Shown: one piece after another, positions 42,598 through 52,560 of the stretch
Position numbering within the stretch: the stretch's first letter is position 1
Layout of the letters: every line of letters starts with the position of its first letter
NCBI GenBank assembly: GCA_020536535.1
Contig: JAHLWZ010000151.1
Location: 1-64,000 of the forward strand
DNA: 64,000 nt
Source: Pelomyxa schiedti
Taxonomy: Eukaryota > Evosea > Pelobiontida > Pelomyxidae
Direction: 5' to 3'
Made by a program: the position numbers and the translations under genes
The notes under the pieces: model-generated
What the model was told of the DNA's origin: nothing
Database searches by the model: none
The model's input: only the letters and a program-made list of their open reading frames with translations

Positions 42598-44512
42598 TTA
42601 TGAAAGTTTGTGTATTGCAGAGAGAAGGTCCTTGTGGTGTTCTGGGGCAACATGCTGTGTGGTTCTAAGTGATAGAAAAAGGAAAAAAAAAAGGGTAAGG
42701 GAGTCACCATTTGTGCTAAGTCTTCCGGTCCTATAAGTGCGGCGATCTTCAAAGAGTCATAGCCATTTTCAATGAACACAGATGAGTATGCTGCCAATCC
42801 AAGGGAGTGCAACCACCTAGCAACTTCATTGTCAATGTTGGGAATTGGTGCCTTGGCCACAGGGGCGGGGGTAGGTACGGGTGCCTTGGGATTAGCACTG
42901 GCTGATTTATTTGGTGTGGATGTGGATGCACTGGATGTGGGAGCCTGTTTTGTTGGGGGAAGTTGTTGTGTTTGAACTGGTGCTGCTTGTTTTGCTGGTG
43001 GGGCAGACGTTTGTCTTGCTGTTTGTGACGTCGAGACAGGTTTTACTGTTGGTGCAGATGCAGGCACTGATGTTGAGGTTGAAGCAGCAGTTGTGGAGCT
43101 TGTTGAACTTGCTTCCACATCAGCTGTTACCTATTACAAGTTGAGATTCACTTGAGGACTGACAAGTACCTTAAAAACAGTTAATACTTCCTCTGTGAGG
43201 CGTTTGCGTTCATCACGGAGTAACTGCAATTGCTCCTGTCGCAACGACGCTCTGAGGCAAATTCAATGCTTGTAAATAAGAAACAATTTTCATACAATTT
43301 TTCGTCTATTTTCAAGCTGAGTTGCTTTCTTAAAGTTTCTATCTTGTCATGTTCCTCCAGCCATATTTGGCGTTGATTATTAAGGGATTCACATAATTTC
43401 TTTTTTTTTTAGTTGTGAAAAATATTGGATGGGTCCTTACAGTGTATTGCGCTTGCTCCGCTTCAGGCGCAACCCGCCTTTTTGCCTCATTTTGGAGAAG
43501 CACAATTTCAGCTTGTACGGATTTACGCATCTCCTCCACCCTCTGGTCATAGGCATCCAATCGACGTATCTGGGACTATTGCAGGTTGGCTGTTGTTTGT
43601 TTTTATTGTGTTTTGTTGGTAGAGACCTCAAATCTTTCTGTGACAGTCTCACTTTTTTTAAGAGCAGTTTCCATTCGCTCAGTTTTTTTCAGAGTCTCTT
43701 TCAGTTGCCTAACAGCCTTCAACATCACAAAACGTAAGAGATTACTAACTTGAGAGTGGAGTTGACATCTTGTATACCAAGTGCAAGTTGCTGTTTAATG
43801 GCAGACTGATGCTCAAAAAACGACTGGTTCATGTGATTCAACATTTTAAAGAATGAAGTAAAGATACCTTCTGAAAAGTTTCTTCCATGTCCCTCCTCTC
43901 CTCTGCATTCTGAGCAGCCTGTGTTTCATATTTCTTTAAAAAGATCCCCCACAGGGATTGCTCTCTTTCTTTGGCCTCTGTGTTCAGTCTTTGCTCCTGT
44001 GCAAATTAACACCTCAATCTTAATCGAAGGGGACCACACCTGAGCAGAGTGTGCTACTTTTAGCAGTTCGTGAATTCGTTCAGCATTCGTTCCCACCGTG
44101 GAATCAAATTTGTGCTCCAAAGTTGTGACTCTCTGAGTCAGAGCCGCCATTTCGGATCGAACTTCCCTCAATTGGTCGTTCAGTCCCTCTGTCGTTCAAG
44201 CAAGATCAGAACTAAAAATTATTGCAACGGCTGCCAGCAAAAACAGGAGAAGAGGAGGAGCGCAGAAGCACCTACAGAAGCAGATAAACCGTCGAGAGAT
44301 TTCCTGAACTCGTTGGCGTGGGCCTCGGCGGCCCTCCTGTCCGCGACCTGGGTATCAGATACGCGCTTGAGCTCCTGCCCTAGTTCGAACAGAAACTGCG
44401 CCTTGTTGGCCGTGGTGCTTGGCGTAGTGCTCCTCGCCGCAGCGCCATTTGCAACCGGGGGCGAAGACGATGACGCGGGCCCTGCGGCGTTCGGCGTACC
44501 CGTCCGCGACAT
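42598..44512 (-). CDS. Coiled-coil protein with C-terminal SAM domain
   Basis: ATG 44512 opens a Ser/Ala-rich head, then helical heptad-rich segments over many short exons: FLFELGQELKRVSDTQVADR, LREVRSEMAALTQRVTTLEH, EERRDMEETFQK, LKETLKKTERMETALKK, QRVEEMRKSVQAEIVLLQNE, RQEQLQLLRDERKRLTEE. A Ser/Thr/Pro/Gln linker leads to a SAM domain (VARWLHSLGLAAYSSVFIEN, YDSLKIAALIGPEDLAQM, then after an intron HVAPEHHKDLLSAIHKLS) and a TAA at 42598. It looks like an oligomeric scaffold. It is convergent with the SAM-tyrosine kinase, 41 bases away. Heterotypic SAM-SAM pairing between the two is an attractive guess only. Confidence 0.75.
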
Positions 44513-44590
44513 TGATTGACTTTTGAATCGATTCGGAGAGAGATCTCTTGTTGGGCCGCACGGAAGGATGGCAACTCAAACGAAGACTTC

Positions 44591-44953
44591 ATGTTGTCAC
44601 TCACCCATGCATGGCGTTTTTACTGTTCTTTTCTTGCCACTACCCTCGGAGCTGGTACATTCATTGTTTTAATTGATATCCAGAGCTCGGTGTTGGTTTT
44701 CCTGTTGCAAACTGAGTCGTTTATCGACGACGAACCTCTTACCTTGTCACCCTCTGGACTTTTACTGGTTTGATTTGTATAGTATGATGAACCATATCTG
44801 CCCCAGTGGGGAGAGTCATTTTTACCCTCGATGTACCAACGACGAAGGCGAGACCAAGGATTGCGGTGCACGGCAGCACGTTCCATTTGGACGACGCCAC
44901 GTGCGTGTTCATGCTCAAGCAGCTCCCACAATGGCGCGACGCGGAGGTGGTCC
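44591..44953 (+). CDS. MYG1: MYG1 exonuclease, first exons (cut by assembly gap)
   Basis: The frame RIAVHGSTFHLDDATCVFML followed by QLPQWRDAEVV matches the start of MYG1 proteins (IGTHNGTFHCDEALA ... YRDAEIV), DHH-type 3'-5' RNA exonucleases of nucleus and mitochondrion. No in-frame ATG precedes it in the same exon. A plausible first exon begins at ATG 44591 (MLSLTHAWRFYCSFLATT, a possible mitochondrial presequence), using GT at about 44653 and the CCCCAG acceptor at 44803 to join in frame. The catalytic part is lost in the N-gap, and no MYG1 continuation is seen after it. Confidence 0.72.
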
Positions 44954-45053
44954 NNNNNNNNNNNNNNNNNNNNNNNNNNNNNNNNNNNNNNNNNNNNNNN
45001 NNNNNNNNNNNNNNNNNNNNNNNNNNNNNNNNNNNNNNNNNNNNNNNNNNNNN
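44954..45053. other. Assembly gap (100 N)
   Basis: Exactly 100 N, the usual placeholder for a scaffold gap of unknown size. Sequence on the two sides need not be close in the genome: the left ends inside MYG1 and the right begins in AT-rich repeats. Confidence 0.99.
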
Positions 45054-45276
45054 CTGTTCTGTTTGCTTGTTTATTATTTTATTTATCGGAGTGGTGTTTT
45101 TGATTTTATTATTAAAATACAAATTAAATTTGATTTATTTTAAATAATTATAATGTATTAACCATTATTATTAAAAATGTAATTTATTATATAATAATAA
45201 ATTAAATTTAATGGTTATATATGCGTATTATTATTATATATTATTAATTACGCCTCCAGTTCTTTTTTCCATTCGA

Positions 45277-45356
45277 CCTGTATTAGAAGTCTCCGCATTA
45301 CACCAGTTTTTACGCTGCTTTCAACCTGTATTAGAAGTCCCCGCTTTCCGCCAGTA
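45277..45356. repeat. 48-bp imperfect tandem duplication
   Basis: CCTGTATTAGAAGTCTCCGC begins at 45277 and CCTGTATTAGAAGTCCCCGC at 45325, each followed by a related CACCAGT/CGCCAGT end, giving a 48-base period in the gap-flanking region. Confidence 0.75.
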
Positions 45357-45625
45357 TGTGGCTTCTTCTTTCTTCGTTTTCTCACGTAGGATAATTTAGG
45401 TGCCGGACGTGGTGGCTGTAATCCCAGCTGGCTAGGTTTTTCTTATACTGGCACGGTGGTATGTAGCTTTTTTTTTTTCCAGCTGCGCCAGCTGCCCAGA
45501 TGGCAACCGCCAACGTACATCCCTCCCCTCGTCATCCCACTCAAAGTACTAGGTACCAGACTGGGCACCAGGCCGGATTCCTCACACTCACTCTCACCAT
45601 CCTCACCTCACACCTCTATGTACAA

Positions 45626-45652
45626 GCCTGAAGTCGAAAATCGACTTCAGGC
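45626..45652. repeat. Perfect 12-bp stem, 3-base loop hairpin
   Basis: GCCTGAAGTCGA, loop AAA, then TCGACTTCAGGC, with every base paired, directly followed by an A10 run. It could form a stable RNA or cruciform hairpin. No gene is attached to it. Confidence 0.85.
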
Positions 45653-45846
45653 AAAAAAAAAAGTTATGCCCTTAAGTCCTTGGATAAAAAATCGTGCCAC
45701 CTTTTTTTAAATCCACATTTTGAGAAGTGGGCATTGTGAGTACACATGAGAGTGAAAGAGTAAGAAGGGAAATTTGGGCTTGGGAGAGTACTCTGGTTGG
45801 TTGGTGACTTGGGGGTGGTTGTTGTTGGGGTTGGGGGCGAAGTTGA

Positions 45847-45904
45847 ATGATTTACTTATAAACTGAACATGTATGTTGTTGAAGATGATTTACTTATAAA
45901 CTGA
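45847..45904. repeat. 20-bp direct repeat pair
   Basis: ATGATTTACTTATAAACTGA occurs at 45847-45866 and again at 45885-45904, identical in both copies, each preceded by GTTGAA. Confidence 0.88.
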
Positions 45905-46256
45905 GGCTGAGGCTGAAATCAGGCAGAGGCAGAAGAAGAGTACTCTCGTGGCGGCTGTGGGTTCTGCTGGTGGTACTTGCCTTTTAACTTGTGGTCAAAA
46001 CGAAAAGAAAAACAGGGTTGTTGTGTGGCGTTTGTGGCGATGATTCTACAAAAAAGAGACCGAGACGTATAATCGTAATATGCACACTGCCACGCTACTG
46101 CTACTGCTGCTATCTGGTCGGTGTTTTGGCTTGTGGGTTTTTTTACTCTCTCTGTGGTGTGACTTGTGTGCCAACGGGGTGTTGGTGGTGGCGGGGGTGG
46201 TAGGACGATTTAATAAACTGGTCGCGCTTGTGTGTGTGGGGAGGTGGAGGAGGAGT

Positions 46257-47083
46257 TTAGTGGTGGTGTGAGTGTGAGAAGGAGAAGGCGAGGGATGACA
46301 GGCACTTGTTGAATGCAAGGGCTATTTCGTCATCGGTTGTTGTTGGTGCGGAAACGGTGGGTGAGAATACAATGGATGCGCAGCTGTACAACAACTTCTC
46401 AATCACTGAGAATGGCGGCCGGTTGCACTCTGTTGGTAATAAATGGTTATAACCTTACCTGTAAGAATTTACTACTAGCTTATATTCCTATTTAATGAAC
46501 GTGCTGGCAGCTCACCTCTTATTGAGAGACAGGACTTGACAATAAGTGCAACAAGCTGAGAGCAAATAGGATGAAGATTCGGGAACTTGGAGTCCAACTT
46601 TGACGTTGCACGTAGACATGAATTTCTTCTATTCAGGAATTCAACAACAATACCCTCTCCAACATCCGTATTTGCACACAGTTGATCCAGTTTGTGAATT
46701 GTATGGAGCCTGCAGTAATCGTTTTTGAAATATAAAATGGCCACTTTTTTTTCCCAAAAAATCGTTTACATAGTTTACGAGCTGTTGTGCTCTTCTCCCT
46801 CTGGGTCCGGAGCATAACTAAAAAAACCATTACGAGTGAATGGGAATTCATGTACATACAGAACAGCTAGAACGGACTCCACAAATTCATCCACATTTGT
46901 AAAGCTGGTTGTATCAGCAGCAGGATTCTTGTGGTTTTGGCACAGAACTTCAATTTCACCTTGGGCACGCTGCCGGCTCTGTAATAATCCTCGGCCAGTG
47001 CCTCGGCTGTGGGGGTGGCAGGGGAGCTGGCAAAGTGGCTCACAGAGGGGAGGAGAACAATGATGGGGATGGTGATGGTGCAT
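46257..47083 (-). CDS. Unrecognised three-exon gene
   Basis: From ATG 47083 (a His/Pro/Cys-rich start) one frame gives QGEIEVLCQNHKNPAADTTS and DEFVESVLAVLYVHEFPFTR. It splices with a GTAAAC donor and CTGCAG acceptor to LHTIHKLDQLCANTDVGEGI, EFLNRRNSCLRATSKLDSKF and ICSQLVALIVKSCLSIRG, and then to CNRPPFSVIEKLLYSCASIV ending in SHSHHH and TAA at 46257-46259. Both joins keep the frame, so the gene model is credible, at about 230 residues. The helical, leucine-rich character suggests a compact intracellular protein. I recognise no family. It lies 92 bases from CCDC174, in divergent orientation. Confidence 0.55.
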
Positions 47084-47175
47084 GTGTTATGGCTATATGA
47101 GGATGTGGTGATTGATTCATTGAGGGCAGCAGCTGGTGAAGAAAATTTTGCCAATCAAAAAAAAGTTAATTAAAA

Positions 47176-48266
47176 ATGTGGAAGAGACAGAACGAGATCA
47201 AGGGGGTGTCGGCAGGGCCGGTGAGCGACGCGTGTTTATTTGTTGGGGTTTTCCGTCTTACGAGTGGTGTAGGTTATAGAGCTCAAGGCTCTGTTGTTTG
47301 AAAAAACCGAAGAAGTCAAGAATGCCAAAATTGCTGGTGAAAGAAGAGCAAAGAAGGTCTGTGCTTATTTGTTAAAATGCACATTGTTTGCTTTTGCTTT
47401 TGCGTTTTCCATTTTCTAATATTCATTGTACAGGTCCGTGGTGAGAAGAAGGGTACATTGCATATCAAACAAAACAAAGGTGTGGCTGAACGTGATGCCA
47501 AGGATTTGGCTGCAATTGAGAGTGAGACCATGACACCCGAGAAGGCTGAAGCCGCTTTAAAGGCAAAAGCTGATCTTTATGGGAGAATGGGTATTCCACC
47601 TTTTTTTCCCCATTTTGTGTAACATTAACGGTAACAATACACAAACCAGTAAGGGGAGAAGTTCTGGAATCAACAGACACAAGCAATACCTCACCGGACA
47701 AGCCAGAATGCATGGTGGACTTTGGTGTTAAAAGATACGAAGACCTTACGTCTGAAACGTCCACTTCCACACAATCCACGGCTTCTACTTCATTTTACGC
47801 GGAACCAAGCCCCGTTGTTAGGGATGCTAAGAAGCATTTTCATAGCGCCGACTATCTTGAATCATGGGATGAAGGTACGGCAAGGTTGAAAATGCTACTC
47901 TTTTAACAGGAACCTTTCTGAACAGACGCCAAGCGCCGCCGCCATCTTGAGCTGCTTGGTCAAGTTCTGGAAGAAACAAGAGGTGGAAGAGAGCAAGCTC
48001 AAGAAACCAAAATGCAAAGACACTCAACAACAGCGGCCAGGTTGGAAACGATCCGGCGCAAGCAACTGAGCCACAAACAATACCTAGAGCACCAACAAAG
48101 ACTCCAAGCTTACAACGAATCCCGAGAGTTGCACACAACAGAAACAACCACACCATCATCAACAAAATCCACCACTTCTAGCACCACAACTACACCCACA
48201 ACCACCAACCACACAGAAGACCCCCCTTCTTCTGAGACGGCAACACCAGACACGAACTCCAGTTGA
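47176..48266 (+). CDS. CCDC174: CCDC174-like nuclear protein
   Basis: The exon from ATG 47176 (MWKRQNEIKGVSAGP) joins across a GTGAGC-TAG intron to VIELKALLFEKTEEVKNAKI, then VRGEKKGTLHIKQNKGVAER, DAKDLAAIESETMTPEKAEA and KADLYGRM. This is the conserved N-terminal block of CCDC174 (DLKAELFRKQEEFK ... WSKQNVGVSNRAEKD ... KAKLYEKM), a splicing-associated, exon-junction-linked nuclear protein. ECMVDFGVKRYEDL matches the VDF motif that follows in the family. After the last intron comes a helical Arg/Gln-rich end (AARLETIRRKQLSHKQYLEH) and a Thr/Ser/Pro tail to the stop at 48264. All joins keep the frame. Confidence 0.82.
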
Positions 48267-48386
48267 GAAAACTATGTATAAAAAAAAAAGACATGGAAAG
48301 GAAAAGGCATAAATTTGTCTTTTTGAATAGTGTTTTTGGGTTTTTGTTTTGTTTTTATGCCTTTTGTTGGGATGGGTATTGGGAGA

Positions 48387-49829
48387 TCAAGCCCAAATCT
48401 GGAGGTAAAGTGAGAATTAAGAAAGGAGGAAATTGCCAAGTACCCTAAGGGAACTGTCCCAAGAGCCAGTGCAGAGTGCCATGCCATCAACACTCACACC
48501 AAGGCAGGACACACGGTTTTCGTGCCCTGTCAAAGTCATCACCTTGTCGCCCTTGAGTGTATCCCACATATTACAGTTAAAGTCTGAGGAGTGGTTAGTT
48601 GGACAAAGGAGTAACGAGAAGGGAAAAACCGTCATAGCCTGCGAACAAGAAACGGCCACTAAAGCTGAAAGCAACAGAGGTAATACCACAGACAATGCCC
48701 TCTGGGTTTATTTCAGTAAATCTCAGCATAACGGGAAGGGATTTCACACCGTGCATGTATTTCATAAGTTCACGATCAGCACGAAGATCGAAGAGTCGGC
48801 AACTGGCATCATCAGAGCCTGTGCCAAAAGCGAGGCCATTGGGGAAAAAGCTATACATAGGCCCTAAGTAGACAAAAAGGAGAATAACTTAGAACTACCT
48901 GACGGAGTTTATATCAGACTCGTGACCGGTGAACGTTTGTACACATTTGTTGGACCTTATATCCCACAGTTTCGCTGTAGCGTCACAGGCACCGCTGACG
49001 AAGGTGTTTTTATCGGGTGCTATTGATACACTGTGCAGAAGTTGGAGGAATCCCAACCAAGAGAGATATTACCTCATTACATCGCCGGTATGGTCAGCAA
49101 ATTCCGAAATTTTGTTGCCGTTTTCGATGTCCCACAATATACACAACATGTCTCCGGAGGATGTGATGATTTGTTGTTCGTTGAGGAATCGGCAGCAGGA
49201 AAGGTATCCAGTGTGTGATGTCAGCTCTCGAGAAACGCGAATAGGCCCCTCCCTTTGCCTCAGAGAGTAAATTGAACAGGTGTTATCCAAACCACCACAG
49301 GCCACAAAGTTCGATTGAGGAGAGTATGCGCAAGTCATAACCCTTTGTGGGAGTTAATCAAAACAGAGGTGGATGTTCGCCATACCAAGATGAGCGGAGG
49401 GGAATGACATGAACTTTGTTTCTGCAAAACAGTAAGTTCATCAACATCAAGATTTGGGAGGATGAATGTACGTGGACAAGCCATCCCAGACCAAGAGTTT
49501 CCCGTCCTGTGAGGCGGAAACAAGGTGGGTCTTGTCCTCAGACCAATGCATGGCATAAATCTTAGCCAAGTGGCCCTTCAAAGTCCTACGGGAGGTGACT
49601 TTGTCAACACGCCCAACGAGCGAAGGAATGTCCTTCGTGGCGAGCTTCACTAAAACAGTGTGAATTGAAGGGGAAAAAAAAAGAGAAAGTTTTCCTCTCC
49701 GAAAAGAGCGGGAAACGTACTGGTGGAGTCGTTCTTTTCGGCTCGGTGAGCGTTAATTTCCTCCTTCATTCGGTCACATTCGTGCCTTACTTTCTGTATT
49801 TGCTCGGCAATAGACTTGGGATCTCCCAT
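48387..49829 (-). CDS. GNB1: Heterotrimeric G-protein beta subunit
   Basis: This is the seven-bladed WD40 partner of G-gamma and G-alpha at the plasma membrane. ATG 49829 starts the coiled-coil helix that binds gamma ([20 protein letters not shown]). Then come [79 protein letters not shown], blades with [20 protein letters not shown] and [26 protein letters not shown] and [20 protein letters not shown]. The last splice (CTT AGG / ATT TGG GCT TGA) ends the protein as [11 protein letters not shown], the normal terminus, so the stop is at 48387-48389. Identity to animal and Dictyostelium G-beta is visibly high throughout. Confidence 0.95.
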
Positions 49830-50065
49830 TTGTTTGTTATGTACGTTAGTCTGTTGTCGCTCGGCTGTTGTTTACTTTTCTTTTTTTTCTTTTGTTTTGT
49901 TGTTTGGGTTTGAATCGATTTTCTCGGTTTCTTTGATAACGGCCTTCCCTTTTTGAAACAGTTGCTTCGGGCCATCAAACAATAAAACCCCGGCGCGTTT
50001 GACACCTGGGCGAGATCCAGCTTATCGCCATAACTTCGTATCTTTTCTTGGAGATCTAGGACACC

Positions 50066-52498
50066 ATGTCGGGGGCAAGAGGGGGAGGCAGTACAATGCA
50101 GCCGCAGACACCACTTTCTACGCCAAAAGGCCCCCCGAACGCACCTCGTTCCGTGACCGGACAGAGTACACGTCCGTCGTTGTTGGGAACGTCAACAATG
50201 CGAGCGACTCTGGGACCAAACTGGAGGTAGTAGTCTCCTTGTGAGCATGCTCGAGAAAATGACAGCTTTGAAAAAAAGAGGGGGACAGGCTACGGACCCG
50301 CGACCACTCAAGGATCCTGCTTTTCAACACAAATGCAGTGACAATATACTGAAATTCCTTCAAGAATACGGCTATGACAAGTACTCATTCTCTCCCCCTA
50401 GTATCTCGCAAAACAGGTATGCAAAAAAGGACTTTAAATCAGAAGTTGAGCAGTCTATCATCTAAAGAGACCTACTTGATTCTCGAATTTGTCTATAGTC
50501 AACTGAATCCAAAATTCAAGTTCACACCAAAAAAGGAGGATGAGTCTCTTTTAGTTGTGTTGTCCTCCCTGAGGTTGCGAAACAAAATAGTATAAAAAGA
50601 CTTAATGTTTGTGCCAAGGTATCCATTCAAAATTACAAAAGCAATCCTGATGAATTGCCTTACCCCTCACGGTTGGTCTACAATGCTAGGGATTATGGAT
50701 TGGCTTGTACACATTGTCCGGGTATGTCTCACTTCTTCATGAAAGTGCTTAAATTTTCCAGTATTCAAAAAAAGAGACATCACAACAGTCTTGTGTAACA
50801 CTTAGTGGCTCTATGACTGCTGCAATCAAAGAAGTCAATAAAGCATCTCTACAGGTTTTATTGTCCTCCTACCCGTTATGGATGGCTGGGAATGATCCTG
50901 CTTGTAAAAAAATAATGGACGAATGTGAGAGCGCCTTAGGTATGCACAAATCATATTGTCCCTGTTGCTTTCTTGTATTTGTTTATGGAATAGAAACATT
51001 CTCATCCCAGCTCAACGAAAGGCAACACTTGAGGAGTCAATTCTCCAGTTACACAATGAAAAGCAATCTATTGAACATGACTTGAAAGTGAGAGAAGACC
51101 CCGTGGTATACTTCTTGGGTACACTGCCACTGCTTAATTCAGAAGAAAGCACTAGATGACTTGGAAATGAAAATTCAGATTGAATCACAAAAGCTGTCCA
51201 GACACATGAAGGCCATTGAAGATCTCAACACCAGAAGAACGAAGTTGCTCCTTACAGTGGACGAAGCACGCACCTCAGTAGCTAATGCAGGCATATCCAG
51301 AAGGATCCCATTGTAGAATCTGATTGTCACTAGAAAATGAACTTATGACTTGCACAAAAGAGCAGCAGGAACTTGAGAGTCAGGTGAGGATGCAAAAATA
51401 CAGTGTAGCCGACATTGACCGGATCAATGCCGAGAAAAAATCACTTCTGGCCTCTTTGCAATCCGTGACTGTAAGTAGAAACCAGCAGCAACAAGCTTGC
51501 TGGAATCTTAACCTGGAGACTACCAAGAAGTTTGAGTGTGTCTCCTTCCAGAAAAAGATGTCACATGATGAGTTTTCTTAGACAATTGAGTCAACTTGTG
51601 TTGCACTTTAATGTTCAAGTGAGAAATGTGAATCTTACTCCTCCAACTGCGAAGTATGCAAGGGGCACTGACTATATACTTGTATTGCCTCGTCCACAAC
51701 CTTTGATAGCTAGTTCCGCTATTCCTCCAAGCAAGGAAGAAATTGAGTTATTCCTTCTGTTTTCCCAGAACACTAAACGTATACGTGTATGCATGAAGTA
51801 AAACCCAAGTAGTACATAACCTTGCAACAGAAATCTGCTTGTGAGTTGCACACAGCACTTCAGGCCAGGACAAAACAAGTCAAATCAGAAATTCTAAGAT
51901 ATGTATGTGCTTGACCGATTACATTTAGCCTTGCATCTTACCGCGCTTTACAGGAAGGTATTATTAACCAACATCAAGTGGCACACCAAACGAAAAGTGT
52001 GGCTCTTTGCAGTATAAAGGATCATATCAGTAGGCTTCAAACAACCTACAAGGCTCTGTCCGAGGTTTACCTGTTAGAGCCAGAACTGGAACTTGACACT
52101 TTTCTCTCATTAGGAAGGAACTTCAACAAGTAAAGAGAAATCTGGTTTAGTGCATGCGAGTCATGAGGAAACTGAAAAACGAAGGACTGTAGCTAGGCAA
52201 GGGAGAAACAAACAAGCCCAAGAACTTGCTGAGGCTAAAGCAAGGTACTTGACACCCTCTTCTCATCTTGAACTCAAGAAAAAACAGACTGGAGGATGCC
52301 ACCAAATGCTTGGACAAAGAAGCAGCTGCCCTCACTATCAAATGTAACGAGTCTGTTCAACAAGTTCTGGCATTCAAGGAGTATGTTCAAGCTCAGGTTG
52401 GGAGGCTAATCACCACCGCCCGCACCGCAGAAACTCAACTAACAGAATGCTGCACTGAAATGGACAAGCAGACACCCACGAGGGCCTTGAACCCCTAA
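50066..52498 (+). CDS. NDC80: Kinetochore protein NDC80/HEC1
   Basis: This is the microtubule-binding subunit of the outer-kinetochore NDC80 complex. ATG 50066 opens a basic, Ser/Thr/Pro-rich tail (QPQTPLSTPKGPPNAPRSV), the Aurora-regulated type of tail. After a short intron comes the calponin-homology domain: DPRPLKDPAFQHKCSDNILK, FLQEYGYDKYSF, TYLILEFVYSQLNPKFKF, RYPFKITKAILMNCLTPHGW with STMLGIMDWLVHIVR, which aligns with the TWPHIVAALVWLIDCI block of animal HEC1. The rest is heptad-rich coiled coil over many small exons (ATLEESILQLHNEKQSIEHD, LDDLEMKIQIESQKLSRHMK, LSLENELMTCTKEQQELESQ) to TTARTAETQLTECCTEMDK and the stop at 52496. Exon joins in the coiled coil are approximate. Confidence 0.88.
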
Positions 52499-52560
52499 AC
52501 TATCACCTTGTGAATTTTGATGCCAAAGAGGAAAACTGCTTTAGAATAAAAAGAGGTTTC

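Larger units (their letters stand above)
45054..46256. other. Gene-free, repeat-bearing stretch right of the gap
   Basis: It starts with about 190 bases of very AT-rich sequence, then a 48-base imperfect duplication, an Alu/7SL-like string, a perfect hairpin, and two 20-base direct repeats. The remainder is G/T-rich simple sequence without codon structure. No gene was recognised. Such composition next to a gap suggests a longer repetitive region that did not assemble. Confidence 0.7.

Noticed and set aside
44673-45147. Frames spanning the N-gap
   Set aside because: The N bases carry no information, and the two sides need not belong together.
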